Positions 27,089 to 36,549 are shown, counted from the first letter of the stretch. The stretch is 64,000 nucleotides of DNA from Cyanobacteria bacterium OH_CBrB_359 (GCA_023433065.1 JAEZET010000003.1:256211-320210); one strand, 5' to 3'. The notes: generated by a model from the letters alone, not told the origin. Numbers and translations are program-made.

Positions 27089-27688
27089 ATGGACCAGGAT
27101 AATGCTATAAAATATTTAAGAGAGTTGAAATCTGGAGATCAAACATTTCAAGCATTATGTAAAATGTGCGGCAAATGTTGTAAATTTGCAATTACCGGGT
27201 ATACGCATAGTGAACTTTTAAGAAGAGCTGCTGAAAATGATATTGAAGCAATTTCTTTTTTAAGCGTGTTTAAAAAATATGACTCATCCAAGGCTGCTAA
27301 AGATGCATTTCCAGAATTCTTTCAGAAAATTATCCATGAATTTTCATTGAAAGAAGATTATAATATCGATGATTTTCCGATTTATTATTGCGAATATAAT
27401 ATTAAAAATAAATGTTCAATATATAATGATCGTCCTGAATGCTGTAGAAGAGCGCCATCTTCAGGTTGGGTTATGATGCCTCCTGATTGTGGTTTCGAAG
27501 GTTGGCAGTTTGAGCAACGTGAATATCAAAAAAGAGTTATACGAAATTTGAAAGAATTATTATATGAATTAAACTTCTATGATGATGAGAAACAAATTTT
27601 AGTTCAAGGAAAAACTGTAAATGAACTTAAAGTTGATATAGAGAAGAAAATAGAACCTTGGAAAAAATATGGTGCAGATAATTGGTGA
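27089..27688 (+). CDS. YkgJ-family metal/Fe-S cysteine cluster protein
   Basis: A 199-residue protein with the YkgJ pattern: CKMCGKCCKFAITGYTHSE near residue 24-42 and CSIYNDRPECCRRAPSS near 110, together supplying the conserved cysteines believed to bind zinc or an Fe-S cluster. A further Cys-containing segment, MMPPDCGFEGWQFEQRE, follows. YkgJ proteins have no established reaction. A TATAAT box lies just before the start codon (27077-27082 region), so the leader is very short. It stands alone between divergent and unrelated genes. Confidence 0.8.
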   Translation: MDQDNAIKYLRELKSGDQTFQALCKMCGKCCKFAITGYTHSELLRRAAENDIEAISFLSVFKKYDSSKAAKDAFPEFFQKIIHEFSLKEDYNIDDFPIYYCEYNIKNKCSIYNDRPECCRRAPSSGWVMMPPDCGFEGWQFEQREYQKRVIRNLKELLYELNFYDDEKQILVQGKTVNELKVDIEKKIEPWKKYGADNW

Positions 27689-27773
27689 TTAAACTTATTT
27701 TTTGAAGTATAATTACAATTCTTATTAGAGCCAGTTAGTTTGAATTATCAGTATTTTATATAAAAATGTTATT

Positions 27774-28805
27774 ATGAAAAGATTTTTTTTAATAATTTTA
27801 TTACTTATTTCAATTTCGAGCGGTTTTGCCTGTGCTTATACCGACTTAAATAGTGAAGATTCATCTGTCGAAATTCAGGTGAATGATGAAAACCCGGAAG
27901 AGTCTTCTATTGAATATTATGATTCTGATATACAAGAAGTCGAAACAGTTGAAGATAAATATAAAGATTATGTTATTGATTTAAATGTCGAAGATAACGA
28001 CAATGCAAAAGTCAATGAAAGTGGTGCTTTGTATATTTTGCAGGCAGAAAAAAATTATAGGCCTCAGATGGTTGAAGCTGTAAATATGTTTTGGGATAAT
28101 TCTAAAAACTTTATAAATTCTTATTATCAGGATTCTAGAAATATGTCTCCAATGCCTGTGTTAATTAATTCATCATATATATCAACTTCCGTAAATAATT
28201 ATACAAAAGCATATGTAGGGCAGAGCTCGCTATCATCGTTTGATGATACGCCTGTTTATTTTGTTCGTTCCAATGAGACAACTTTTAATACAGGTTTTAA
28301 AATCGTTACCCGGTCGGAAAAATTTAATTTTTCTGCAGGAACATATAATTCAACTTTAAACAACTTGCTATCTGGCGGTGCTGTAATTTCTACAAATCCT
28401 CTTAATTTAAACGGAATAAAAGGGTCTTTTGTATTAGGAGGCGGATATTATACGAATGAACTTGAAAATGATAATAAAAATACAGGAGGTTTATTCGGTG
28501 AATATAAATATAAGAGGCTGAAACTTAACCTCCAGGCATCAGAAAGTAAATATACAAATTCTTCCAGTCTTGAAACGGGTCTTTATTTTACTCCGGAGAT
28601 ACAATTAACGGACTCTTTATCCCTAAAAACACGTTTTATTAAAAATATAACTCAAGATACAAATCAGGATGAAATTGGTTTTTCTTATAAACCTTTAAAA
28701 AATAATTCAAGGAACTTTGAATTTGAGGTTAATGCGGCAAATACATACTCTCCTGACAGTACAACTAAACAAAGACTTAGATTTAACGCGAGTTTCAAAA
28801 TATAA
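27774..28805 (+). CDS. Exported protein with C-terminal beta-barrel-like region
   Basis: A 343-residue protein with a signal peptide (RFFLIILLLISISSGFACA) and a strongly acidic stretch (residues 25-80), then a beta-rich half with alternating strands (GSFVLGGGYYTNE, GLFGEYKYKRLKLNLQASE, IGFSYKPLKN) ending in QRLRFNASFKI. This layout suggests an outer membrane or surface beta protein. The acidic linker before the barrel resembles that of the porin-like protein at 16561-17745. No family is recognised. A 7-bp hairpin follows the stop codon. Confidence 0.55.
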   Translation: MKRFFLIILLLISISSGFACAYTDLNSEDSSVEIQVNDENPEESSIEYYDSDIQEVETVEDKYKDYVIDLNVEDNDNAKVNESGALYILQAEKNYRPQMVEAVNMFWDNSKNFINSYYQDSRNMSPMPVLINSSYISTSVNNYTKAYVGQSSLSSFDDTPVYFVRSNETTFNTGFKIVTRSEKFNFSAGTYNSTLNNLLSGGAVISTNPLNLNGIKGSFVLGGGYYTNELENDNKNTGGLFGEYKYKRLKLNLQASESKYTNSSSLETGLYFTPEIQLTDSLSLKTRFIKNITQDTNQDEIGFSYKPLKNNSRNFEFEVNAANTYSPDSTTKQRLRFNASFKI

Positions 28806-28827
28806 GGACTGCAAAAATAACAGTCCT
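28805..28827. terminator. Hairpin between convergent genes
   Basis: AGGACTG (28805-28811) and CAGTCCT (28821-28827) form a perfect 7-bp stem with a nine-base loop. It lies between the ends of the beta-rich protein gene and tpiA, where a bidirectional terminator is expected. The following T-rich stretch is imperfect. Confidence 0.5.
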
Positions 28828-28852
28828 CATATTTATTATATGTTTATTAATT

Positions 28853-29644
28853 TTATGCTATTGAATAGTTCATAGCGCCTTTAACTATAGCTCCGAAGCT
28901 TCCAGCAGTTAGACTTGCTCCTCCGACGAGTGCTCCGTCGATATCGGACATAGACATTTGTTCTTGTATTGTTTCCGGTTTAACACTGCCGCCATATAGT
29001 ATTCTTATTGTATTTGCTGAATCTTGAGAAGATATTTTGCTAATTATACTTCTAATCATTGCAATTACTCTGTTGGCTTCATTTGAATCGCAAGTTTTGC
29101 CAGTTCCTATTGCCCAGATAGGTTCATAGGCAATAATTGAGGTTTTGACTTCTGATTCGGATAATCCTTCAAATGCAAGTTTAATTTGTGATTCTATATG
29201 TGAGTCAGTTATTCCTGCTTCTCTTTGTTCAAGAGATTCTCCGCAGCAAATAATTGGAATTAGTCCGTTATTTAGTATTGCTTTTGCTTTTTTATTAATC
29301 ATTTCGTCTGTTTCAGAAAAATATTGGCGTCTTTCGCTGTGCCCGATGATAATATATTCACAACCTGCATCTTTGAGCATTTCTACTGATACTTCACCGG
29401 TATAGGCACCTTGTTTTTCGTAGTAACAATTTTGTGCTGAAAGTTTTACCTTTCCGCAGCCGCAGTCATTAATTGCTTTTGATACAACTGGAATAGATGT
29501 AAATACTGGAGCAACGACAACTTCTGGGAGTGTATCATTAGGAATGTCTTTTAATTCAAGCATAATATCATTAACAAGATTTTTTGATTCTTCTTGAAGT
29601 TTATGCATTTTCCAATTCCCTGCGATAACCGGTTTTCTTGACAT
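28853..29644 (-). CDS. tpiA: Triosephosphate isomerase
   Basis: A 263-residue TIM barrel interconverting dihydroxyacetone phosphate and glyceraldehyde 3-phosphate. VIAGNWKMHK holds the catalytic Lys, YIIIGHSERRQYF the His, AYEPIWAIGTGK the Glu and flexible loop 6, and ILYGGSVKPET and GALVGGASL the phosphate site. I choose the ATG at 29644 (MSRKPVIAG) since GAGGAT lies at proper distance upstream; an in-frame ATG at 29659 is possible. It is monocistronic. Confidence 0.97.
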   Translation of the reverse strand: MSRKPVIAGNWKMHKLQEESKNLVNDIMLELKDIPNDTLPEVVVAPVFTSIPVVSKAINDCGCGKVKLSAQNCYYEKQGAYTGEVSVEMLKDAGCEYIIIGHSERRQYFSETDEMINKKAKAILNNGLIPIICCGESLEQREAGITDSHIESQIKLAFEGLSESEVKTSIIAYEPIWAIGTGKTCDSNEANRVIAMIRSIISKISSQDSANTIRILYGGSVKPETIQEQMSMSDIDGALVGGASLTAGSFGAIVKGAMNYSIA

Positions 29645-29717
29645 AATTTTTATCCTCATTTTTGTACTTTTACGTTTAAATCTTAGTAAAAAAACGAGAT
29701 TAAATCAAGAAATGAAA

Positions 29718-30155
29718 TTATTTAGTCCAGAGAGGAAGCATTGTTTCTTTATCAATTTGTCTAATTAAAGAAGCACCTTTGATTTCCTGTATATGAAATT
29801 CGGCTGCATAAACTTTGCATCCTTCCATTAGATGTCCTCCAAGGCATTGACCGTTTCTGTCAGAAGCTACTATGTGCAAATGTGCAAAAGGCATTCCTTC
29901 TTTTAAGGAAATATTGCCGCTGCAACTGCAAATTTCAAGCGGCTCAGTTGCTTCTGGTGGAGTTAATTTTATATATTTCTTTTCATCCTGTTTAAAAAAT
30001 CCTGTTTGAAAAGTTGAAAGAGCTCCGATTATGTTTATAAAGCCTGCATCAATTTTATTTTCAATGCAGATTTGATTAATGCTGTTTAATAAATCCGAAT
30101 TATAATCCAGCCTACCAGCAAATGTTCTGCCCAGATTGAATTTTTTCACTAACAT
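29718..30155 (-). CDS. PPC/DUF296-domain protein
   Basis: A 145-residue single-domain protein of the plants-and-prokaryotes-conserved (PPC, DUF296) family. The signature is FAHLHIVASDRNGQCLGGHL, followed by MEGC, in which the His residues form a metal site in solved prokaryotic members; the N-terminal GRTFAGRLDYNSDLL and IIGALS also fit. In plants the domain belongs to AT-hook proteins; in bacteria the role is unknown. I start it at 30155 because AGGAGAG precedes that ATG; a longer in-frame start exists at 30182. Confidence 0.8.
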   Translation of the reverse strand: MLVKKFNLGRTFAGRLDYNSDLLNSINQICIENKIDAGFINIIGALSTFQTGFFKQDEKKYIKLTPPEATEPLEICSCSGNISLKEGMPFAHLHIVASDRNGQCLGGHLMEGCKVYAAEFHIQEIKGASLIRQIDKETMLPLWTK

Positions 30156-30311
30156 AATCTCTCCTATTTGATGTATTTCCATTTTTAACTAAATTCATTA
30201 TAATAAAATCATACTTAAACTTTTGTAAATTTAATTGTGTAATTTGCTTAAGTTTAATTTAAATGTGACGATTAAACTATAGAGTGTGTACTTTTTATAA
30301 AGAGTAAACGG

Positions 30312-31424
30312 ATGAATGATAGCTTAATTATTGATAGTTTGAATAATCTCATCAAACAAGATATTGAGAATATTAAACAAACAATTCTTCTTGTAGATGA
30401 TGAAGAGAATAATATTCAATTACTTAAAAGAACATTGAGGGGTACTTATAATATCTTGACTGCATCAAATGGTAAAGAAGCTCTTGATGTAATAGATAAA
30501 CAAGGAGATACTATTTCGCTTGTAATAAGCGATCAGAAAATGCCTGAGATGCAAGGTACTGATTTCTTAAAAATTGTAAGCCATACACATCCTAATATCG
30601 TTAAAATTTTACTTACAGGTCATTCTGATACGGACATAATTGTCCAATCTATAAACGAATGTCAATTACACCAATATATTTTAAAACCGTTTGAGCCTGA
30701 AGAATTAAAGGTTTCAATCCAAAATGGGTTAAAGAAATATGAGCTATCTGCTCATAAAGCGCTGATTCTAAAAGATTTAAAAGAATTATTCTATAAAACT
30801 ATTAAATCTATTTCTTTTGCTCTTGATGCCAAAGACCCCTATACTCATGGCCATTCATTGAGAGTTACTTTATATTCTTTAATTCTGGCTAATAATCTGG
30901 GTTTAAGTGATGAATTGCTTGAAGAAATAGAAACAGCAGGGCTTCTTCACGACATAGGCAAAATAGGCATTCCCCAGAGCATACTATGTAAGCCTGGTAA
31001 ACTTACAGATGAAGAATTCGAAATAATGAAAAATCATCCTGTTCAGGGTGAAAAAATGATTGGCAGTATAAAAAAGTTAAAAATCATTGCTAACTGGTTA
31101 AGAACACACCATGAAAGATGGGATGGCAGAGGTTATCCGTCTGGACTAAAAGGTGAAGAAATCCCTATTTCTGCGAGGATAATTGCGCTTGCTGATACTT
31201 ATGATGCTATGACTTCTACAAGGTCTTACAGAAAAGCACTTGAACATGAAGTTGCGATTGAAGAAATCAAAATATGTTCCGGCTCACAATTTGATCCAGC
31301 TCTTGCTGAACTTTTTGTTAAACTGGAAGATAAAATTAAAGAAGCAAAAGATAATCCTGAATTCTACTATGCTAAGTATAGCTATCTCCAGCAGTATATT
31401 GATACTGCCTTAGCAGCTTCATAA
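30312..31424 (+). CDS. Response regulator with HD-GYP cyclic-di-GMP phosphodiesterase domain
   Basis: A 370-residue two-domain protein. A receiver domain (residues about 22-140) shows LLVDDEENN, the phospho-acceptor Asp in ISDQKMPEM (about residue 74) and Lys in ILKPFEPEE. An HD-GYP domain follows with HDIGKIGIP near 212-220, HPVQGEKMI near 242, and HHERWDGRGYPSGL near 265. These enzymes degrade cyclic di-GMP after phosphorylation by a partner kinase; no kinase is adjacent. A stand-alone MshEN-type domain at 56725, a known c-di-GMP-binding fold, hints that this messenger is in use. The gene is monocistronic. Confidence 0.93.
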   Translation: MNDSLIIDSLNNLIKQDIENIKQTILLVDDEENNIQLLKRTLRGTYNILTASNGKEALDVIDKQGDTISLVISDQKMPEMQGTDFLKIVSHTHPNIVKILLTGHSDTDIIVQSINECQLHQYILKPFEPEELKVSIQNGLKKYELSAHKALILKDLKELFYKTIKSISFALDAKDPYTHGHSLRVTLYSLILANNLGLSDELLEEIETAGLLHDIGKIGIPQSILCKPGKLTDEEFEIMKNHPVQGEKMIGSIKKLKIIANWLRTHHERWDGRGYPSGLKGEEIPISARIIALADTYDAMTSTRSYRKALEHEVAIEEIKICSGSQFDPALAELFVKLEDKIKEAKDNPEFYYAKYSYLQQYIDTALAAS

Positions 31425-31499
31425 CATTTTGTATTATCAAAAAATATATTATATAATTTGATATATGTTTATAGCTAGTATTATAATCAGGAAGTTGAA

Positions 31500-32591
31500 T
31501 TGATAGAATTTTCAGCGCCGCTGCCTTTTAACATAGAGCATATTGACTATTTATATAAGTCTAATTTATTGGTGAATAAATCAAAGATTACTTCGTTATA
31601 TTCTTGTTTACCAATTAATTCTGATGAAACCTGCGGCTTTGAACAGAGCAGGGTTGAGACTCATGAGAAGATGAACTTTAAAGATTTAGCAATTTTTATT
31701 AATCATGCTAAAGATAAAGGATTTGAATTCGTTTATCTTATAAATTCTCCAAAACCATTTGATACGTCAAAGAAAGACTTAAATCTACAGTTAGACAAAT
31801 TGAGTAATTTATTAAAAAACCTAAAAAAAATTGGATGTTTCAGTTTACGGGTCACAAATACTCAATTAATGTTATATATTACCAATAATTTTCCGGAATT
31901 TAAGATTTATGCTTCGACTTCTCAAGAGTATTTTTCCATAAAGCAGTATCAAAATTTATTTAAAAAATTTAGTAACATAAAAGAAGTTCTTCCAAGCGTG
32001 GAACAAACAAAAAATTTTATGTTTTTAAAAAATTTACGTAAGCTTTTTCCAAATATTGATGTTGAGTTAATCCTTAATGAAGCTTGTATGGGCGGCTGCC
32101 CTTTTAGAGTGCATCATAGCCTTATAACTAGCTCTTTACCATTGAGTGAATATAGGCAATATGATAAAAACTATCTGGAAATGTGTACGCAAGTTTCTTC
32201 AAGTGATGTTTATTTATATATCTGCAGATTAAACACAATTTATCCTTGGGATATTTTTGAATACACAAAAATTGGTGTTAATAAATTTAAGTTTGTTGGC
32301 AGAAATGCGCCAATTTTTAGAACCGGAGCTTATATGAAGATTTATAGGGATTATATGCTCGGAGTAGATAATCCTTCTTATCTTGATAAAATGCCGTTTC
32401 GTTATCTTAATCATTATATCGTCGGCCGACAAGACTTTAATTACACCGTAGAGCAAATCAGACCTTACCTTCCCTCTATTAAACATTTTTTAAAAAATGG
32501 ACATTTATGCCATTCAATGTGCGGTATTGATTGTTTATATTGTTATAACTGTGCTGATAAAATGAGAAAAAAATATCCTGAAATGAGTTAG
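31500..32591 (+). CDS. Peptidase U32-like protein with Cys-rich C-terminus
   Basis: A 363-residue protein resembling the collagenase-like U32 family fold: a TIM-barrel-like stretch ending in VELILNEACMGGCPFRVHHS, which matches the U32-type xNExCxxxCPxRxxH motif, and later VNKFKFVGRNAPIF. The C-terminus is unusual: CHSMCGIDCLYCYNCADK places six cysteines in 18 residues, suggesting a metal or Fe-S site. Some U32 proteins act in prephenate-derived RNA hydroxylation and ubiquinone synthesis and carry Fe-S clusters. Translation appears to start at TTG (31500), since AGGAAG lies seven bases before it and no ATG is near. Confidence 0.6.
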   Translation: MIEFSAPLPFNIEHIDYLYKSNLLVNKSKITSLYSCLPINSDETCGFEQSRVETHEKMNFKDLAIFINHAKDKGFEFVYLINSPKPFDTSKKDLNLQLDKLSNLLKNLKKIGCFSLRVTNTQLMLYITNNFPEFKIYASTSQEYFSIKQYQNLFKKFSNIKEVLPSVEQTKNFMFLKNLRKLFPNIDVELILNEACMGGCPFRVHHSLITSSLPLSEYRQYDKNYLEMCTQVSSSDVYLYICRLNTIYPWDIFEYTKIGVNKFKFVGRNAPIFRTGAYMKIYRDYMLGVDNPSYLDKMPFRYLNHYIVGRQDFNYTVEQIRPYLPSIKHFLKNGHLCHSMCGIDCLYCYNCADKMRKKYPEMS

Positions 32592-32706
32592 TTTTAATTA
32601 TTAATATTTCTTATTTTTAAAACATATCCGACTACTACAATGACAGTCATAAGTTGTGAAATTTTATAATAACAGAAATGAGTTGTAAAAATTAAAGAAA
32701 ATTAAT

Positions 32707-32741
32707 AGCAATTTTTTAATTTCACAATTGTTATAAAACTG
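32707..32741 (+). promoter_or_regulatory. Two-block promoter-like element, copy 3
   Basis: AGCAATTTTTTAAT (32707-32720) is followed, 21 bases from its first base, by TTGTTATAAAACTG (32728-32741). The start codon is 26 bases further on. The upstream block is a good match and the downstream block a partial one. Confidence 0.4.
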
Positions 32742-32767
32742 CGGAATCTTTTGGATCTAAAGATAAA

Positions 32768-34000
32768 ATGAACATTAATTTTCCTATCATAAGTTATTCT
32801 AATAATTATCAAAAGGCTACAAACAAGAGATCTTTATCTACAAAGATATATTTGTCAAACCACTCTCCTTTAGCTTTTGGTAGTGTGTCGTTTGGTGCTT
32901 ATATCAAAAAAACTTTGCAGCAAGAAATAAAAAATTTTGGTGAAGAAAATATACCTGAACCTGTTTTGAAAATAGCAAAAGAAAAAATTTCTCTTCAGAG
33001 CGACAAAGATGTTTCTATTTTTGGCATTCATCAAGCATATTATGCTGCATTGGAGAATGCAAAAACGCTTGAAGACGTAAAACAAATTTATCCTGAATTT
33101 AAAGATGTGAAGCAAGTTTCTGATATAGCTTTTAATAAAGCTAAAAATTCAACCATTAACCAAATAAAACTTGGTAATATAAAAAGTTTGACTCCAGAAA
33201 ATACTGCTTTGGTTCTATTAAAACATGTATATTGTGGTAATCAGTCTGAATTACTTGAAAATCTTACACAAAGTACTTATCAAAAACTTAAAGAAACACT
33301 TTCTATACCGGGTTTAAATAAGAGATATGCTTCATATTTATTATCAAGCAGACGTTACTTGAACGCTGACTTTAGGAATCAGGCTTCTGAAAGAATGAAA
33401 TCACAAAGACTAGATTCTGAATTTAATGCAAAAAGTCTTGATGCAACAAGGCAAAATTTGGCAAGATTAAATCAAGATCCTGATTACATAAAAAGAAGAG
33501 CCGAGAGAAATCGGCAAATGCATAAAAATCCTGAATATGCGGCTAAAAGAGATGAAAATATCAGATTAGGAAGAGAAAAATTAAATTCTACCCCGGAATT
33601 GAGAGCTAAGCAAATTGAAGCAACAAGACGCAAAAGTAAAGAATTTGATTATGCAAATATTCATAGTGAAGCTATGAGCAGAGCTATGTCAAGAGTTTGG
33701 GCAGTTAGACCGCAAGAGCTTCAAGGTTTACAAGCTGAATTTGCTAAAGAATTCCCAAAACTAGGACCAATAATTGAAAAGAAAAAAGCTCATCAAAAGC
33801 TGGATGAATCAGAATTGGGGTATTTAAAACTTTATTATAAAGCACTATACGAGAATTATCCTGAGCTTAAAGAGCATTTGTCGGATAATTTTGGAGAAGC
33901 ATATGAAACTGCTTATAGAACTGTCAAGGAAGAATACGAATCAGCTAAAACTCAAGGCAGAATTGATGAACTCTTGAAATCATGGGGAGAAAATAAATAA
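32768..34000 (+). CDS. Unknown protein with Asn/Ser-rich leader and ~20-residue helical repeats
   Basis: A 410-residue protein of no recognised family. The N-terminus (MNINFPIISYSNNYQKATNK) is Asn/Ser-rich and reaches PLAFGSVSFGAYIKK near residue 36, similar in place to the FKG leader of neighbours. Residues about 205-300 contain at least four degenerate repeats of about 20 residues built on PE(Y/L)xAKRxExxR, for example NPEYAAKRDENIRLGREKL and STPELRAKQIEATRRKS. Such charged helical repeats recall NUMOD3-like modules but no nuclease motif is seen. The C-terminus is helical and acidic. A secreted effector-like role is conceivable but unproven. Confidence 0.6.
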   Translation: MNINFPIISYSNNYQKATNKRSLSTKIYLSNHSPLAFGSVSFGAYIKKTLQQEIKNFGEENIPEPVLKIAKEKISLQSDKDVSIFGIHQAYYAALENAKTLEDVKQIYPEFKDVKQVSDIAFNKAKNSTINQIKLGNIKSLTPENTALVLLKHVYCGNQSELLENLTQSTYQKLKETLSIPGLNKRYASYLLSSRRYLNADFRNQASERMKSQRLDSEFNAKSLDATRQNLARLNQDPDYIKRRAERNRQMHKNPEYAAKRDENIRLGREKLNSTPELRAKQIEATRRKSKEFDYANIHSEAMSRAMSRVWAVRPQELQGLQAEFAKEFPKLGPIIEKKKAHQKLDESELGYLKLYYKALYENYPELKEHLSDNFGEAYETAYRTVKEEYESAKTQGRIDELLKSWGENK

Positions 34001-34061
34001 TAGATTTGCAATTTTAAGCTTAATCTAATTATTTTAATAGTATTATTTATTAATCAAGATG

Positions 34062-34089
34062 TTCAAATTTATTTTTGTATAAATTTGAA
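34062..34089. terminator. AT-rich hairpin between convergent genes
   Basis: TTCAAATTTAT (34062-34072) and ATAAATTTGAA (34079-34089) form a perfect 11-bp stem with a six-base loop. It sits midway between two converging genes for unknown proteins. It may stop both transcripts, though it lacks G+C in the stem. Confidence 0.4.
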
Positions 34090-34136
34090 GATACAAAATC
34101 GAAGCAAATATCTTAGTAATATAAAGGATAACATTC

Positions 34137-35531
34137 CTATTGCTGTAAATGGCCGTTTGCAGCAAGGTAATCCCCATTTATCGTTTGTTCAAAACTCTCA
34201 GATTCACGCACAATTAATTTATCCTTGACTCCGACAAGCTTATCCAACGGATAACTTCTGAGTTTTACCAAATCAGCACCCTCAAGGATTATACCTATAT
34301 TGTACTTAGACTCTTTTTTAAGCTTCTGCAAATAGTCACTTATATCACCTCTTGCAGTGTTTTTTGAATTATATCCGAACTTCATTTTTTCAATCTGTTT
34401 GGATACTGCTTTTTTGTCGGGTTTATTCAGTTTTGCATAAGTTTTTTCTATTAATTCAGCCTTTAGAGCATCTGAAGCTTTAATTAAATACTCTTTTATA
34501 ACTGACTTTGACCCTTCATTAATAGTTTTACCATAAGGTGTCTTTTCTGCCTCAATACAAGCCCTTTTCATAAATCGTAATGATTTTAAAGCCTGTTCTT
34601 GTGTTAGGGGTTGATAAATTTTTTCTGCATCGGCCGATGAAAAACTGCTAACGGGAGGGAGCTCCTGTACGACAACCACTTTTTTAATTCCGAGTGTTTT
34701 AAGTTCTTCTGCCGTTGGCAGCTTAGAAATATCCAATCTTGTTTGCCTGTGAAAATCTATTCCGATGAATAAAGCGCCATTTTCGTCTTTATTGCCCTTA
34801 CTTCTATTATATGCAGAGCTGATATTATCTCCGTATGTAAGAGCTTGAGAAGAAATTCTGGAGTTAGAGCAACTTCTTGCAAGTTCTTGAGTATCAGCGT
34901 CTTCTCTTGTTTTTGCATTTGGGCATCCTTTAGGGAAAGATGTTTCACCTAAGATAAAACTTCCCTTCACGTTACCCAATGATGAACGATTTGATTCACT
35001 CATCAGTTGTGCTGCCATAGGAATAGCATGCCCTGTGTCTATTATGACAAAGGTTTTATCGTCGATTGCACCATTGTCAACAAGTCTTTGAATACCTGTC
35101 ATAAAAAACTTGTCAGCCTCTTCGAAATCTGTTCCGTCATAAGCTCCATTTGCAACCATATTATACATAACATCATAAGCTCTGCCCATTTGCATAAGCT
35201 TAAAACCATCTTCGCTAAAGTATGACGCCAATATTTCATTACTATCTTTCCTGCATTCTGCATTTTTAGTGCTCAATCCTGAAATATCCATATTTTTTGA
35301 CAGGATTGCATTTAAAGTTTCGTTTTCAAATTTAGGCGGCAATATATTATCACAATCGTTATGGCCTTTAAATGGTATATTCGCCAAGTAAATTGCACGT
35401 ATATTCTTTGCATTAGGGTATTTTGCAGCATATACTTCCGGCATTTTAGATATGCTCTTAAATTCAGTTTTATAATTGTTGTTTCTTTTAATCTCACTAT
35501 TGTAAGAGAATGAATTTGAATTGATTTTCAT
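34137..35531 (-). CDS. Unknown protein with N-terminal FKG leader
   Basis: A 464-residue protein of no recognised family. The leader (MKINSNSFSYNSEIKRNNNY) is Asn/Ser-rich and ends in LANIPFKGHND at about residues 49-59. The body looks globular alpha/beta: FVIIDTGHAIPMAAQLMSES near residue 165, ENGALFIGIDFHRQTRLDIS near 260, KVVVVQELPPVSSF near 290, and a helical, Lys-rich C-terminal third. FVIIDTGHA and GIDFHRQT look like active-site loops, but I cannot assign an enzyme class. The two-block promoter-like element is at 35547-35582. The convergent neighbour at 32768 has the same kind of N-terminus. Confidence 0.6.
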   Translation of the reverse strand: MKINSNSFSYNSEIKRNNNYKTEFKSISKMPEVYAAKYPNAKNIRAIYLANIPFKGHNDCDNILPPKFENETLNAILSKNMDISGLSTKNAECRKDSNEILASYFSEDGFKLMQMGRAYDVMYNMVANGAYDGTDFEEADKFFMTGIQRLVDNGAIDDKTFVIIDTGHAIPMAAQLMSESNRSSLGNVKGSFILGETSFPKGCPNAKTREDADTQELARSCSNSRISSQALTYGDNISSAYNRSKGNKDENGALFIGIDFHRQTRLDISKLPTAEELKTLGIKKVVVVQELPPVSSFSSADAEKIYQPLTQEQALKSLRFMKRACIEAEKTPYGKTINEGSKSVIKEYLIKASDALKAELIEKTYAKLNKPDKKAVSKQIEKMKFGYNSKNTARGDISDYLQKLKKESKYNIGIILEGADLVKLRSYPLDKLVGVKDKLIVRESESFEQTINGDYLAANGHLQQ

Positions 35532-35546
35532 ATTAAAAACCTTATT

Positions 35547-35582
35547 TTTTTAAGATAAAACCAGTGAAAAAATATAATTGCC
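35547..35582 (-). promoter_or_regulatory. Two-block promoter-like element, copy 4
   Basis: On the minus strand GGCAATTATATTTT (35582-35569) begins 22 bases before TTTTATCTTAAAAA (35560-35547), and the start codon is 15 bases further. The upstream block nearly repeats that at 43042 (GGCAATTATTATAT). Confidence 0.4.
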
Positions 35583-35770
35583 TAAATATATATTAAGTTT
35601 TAGATATTGCAATTTCTATTTAAAGCTTTGAGTAAAACTTATTATTAAATTGAGTATTTTTCAATTTACTAATTTTACCGATAGAAGTTATGCTTATCTT
35701 ACTTCTCTTTAATGTCGTCATAAAAATAAGCTATATACTTACATTTGAGGCATATAGCTTATTAAATATT

Positions 35771-35844
<74 letters not shown>

Positions 35845-35954
35845 AATTTATTTGTTTTAAATAATGATAACGTTAATATTTTGATTTATCAAGCATTATT
35901 GTAAATTAAGAAACCAAAACTTTACTTTCGCTTAAAACCAATTATCATGTAATT

Positions 35955-36548
35955 ATGAGAGTTATTTTCTTAATATGTGCAATTTTTTTATTATTTTTGC
36001 CTGCAATTGCAGATGAGCTTGATTCAGCAAGCAACACTTGGGATTCAATAAACTCTCAACAAATTGAAAACCCCTTTTTTCGGCAAAAGCCTGTTACTGA
36101 CCAACAGTTCGAAAAAACTATAAACGAAATTAAAAACAGGAATAAAAGAACAGGTTGGTGGATTTTCAAAAAAAAAGAAGAAAAACCGCTTTCTGATTCT
36201 GTAATCCCACCATCTGAGTTTCAATATAATGAGCTTCAGCCTATATTTAATGCTGTAAAGTATACGACTACTGTTATGATTCCTACAAACGTTGTTAACT
36301 TAGAAGGTCAGATAATACCCACCGGTTTTTATAAGTTGTCATTACAAAAACAAGAAGCCGAAAAATATTATATTTTGTTGTCTCAAGGCACAAAACTTAT
36401 AGCCAGAGTTGAGGCTCATAAAACAGACGAAAATTTTTCTGAGTATGAAATGAGTACAGCTAAAGCGTTATTATTGCAGGATAAGATAAAATTAATATAT
36501 GCGAATGTTGATTTAAATCTTGAAGGCTATTTAGATATAAACAAATAG
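35955..36548 (+). CDS. Exported protein of unknown function
   Basis: A 197-residue protein with a clear signal peptide (RVIFLICAIFLLFLPAIADE). A polar linker with a basic patch (GWWIFKKKEEKP) precedes a compact domain with beta-strand pattern (TTVMIPTNVVNLEGQIIPTG, YKLSLQKQE, YYILLSQGTKLIARVEAH). No family is recognised; periplasmic or outer-membrane-associated location is likely. It converges with nifS, ending one base before that gene's stop. Confidence 0.6.
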   Translation: MRVIFLICAIFLLFLPAIADELDSASNTWDSINSQQIENPFFRQKPVTDQQFEKTINEIKNRNKRTGWWIFKKKEEKPLSDSVIPPSEFQYNELQPIFNAVKYTTTVMIPTNVVNLEGQIIPTGFYKLSLQKQEAEKYYILLSQGTKLIARVEAHKTDENFSEYEMSTAKALLLQDKIKLIYANVDLNLEGYLDINK

Positions 36549-36549
36549 T

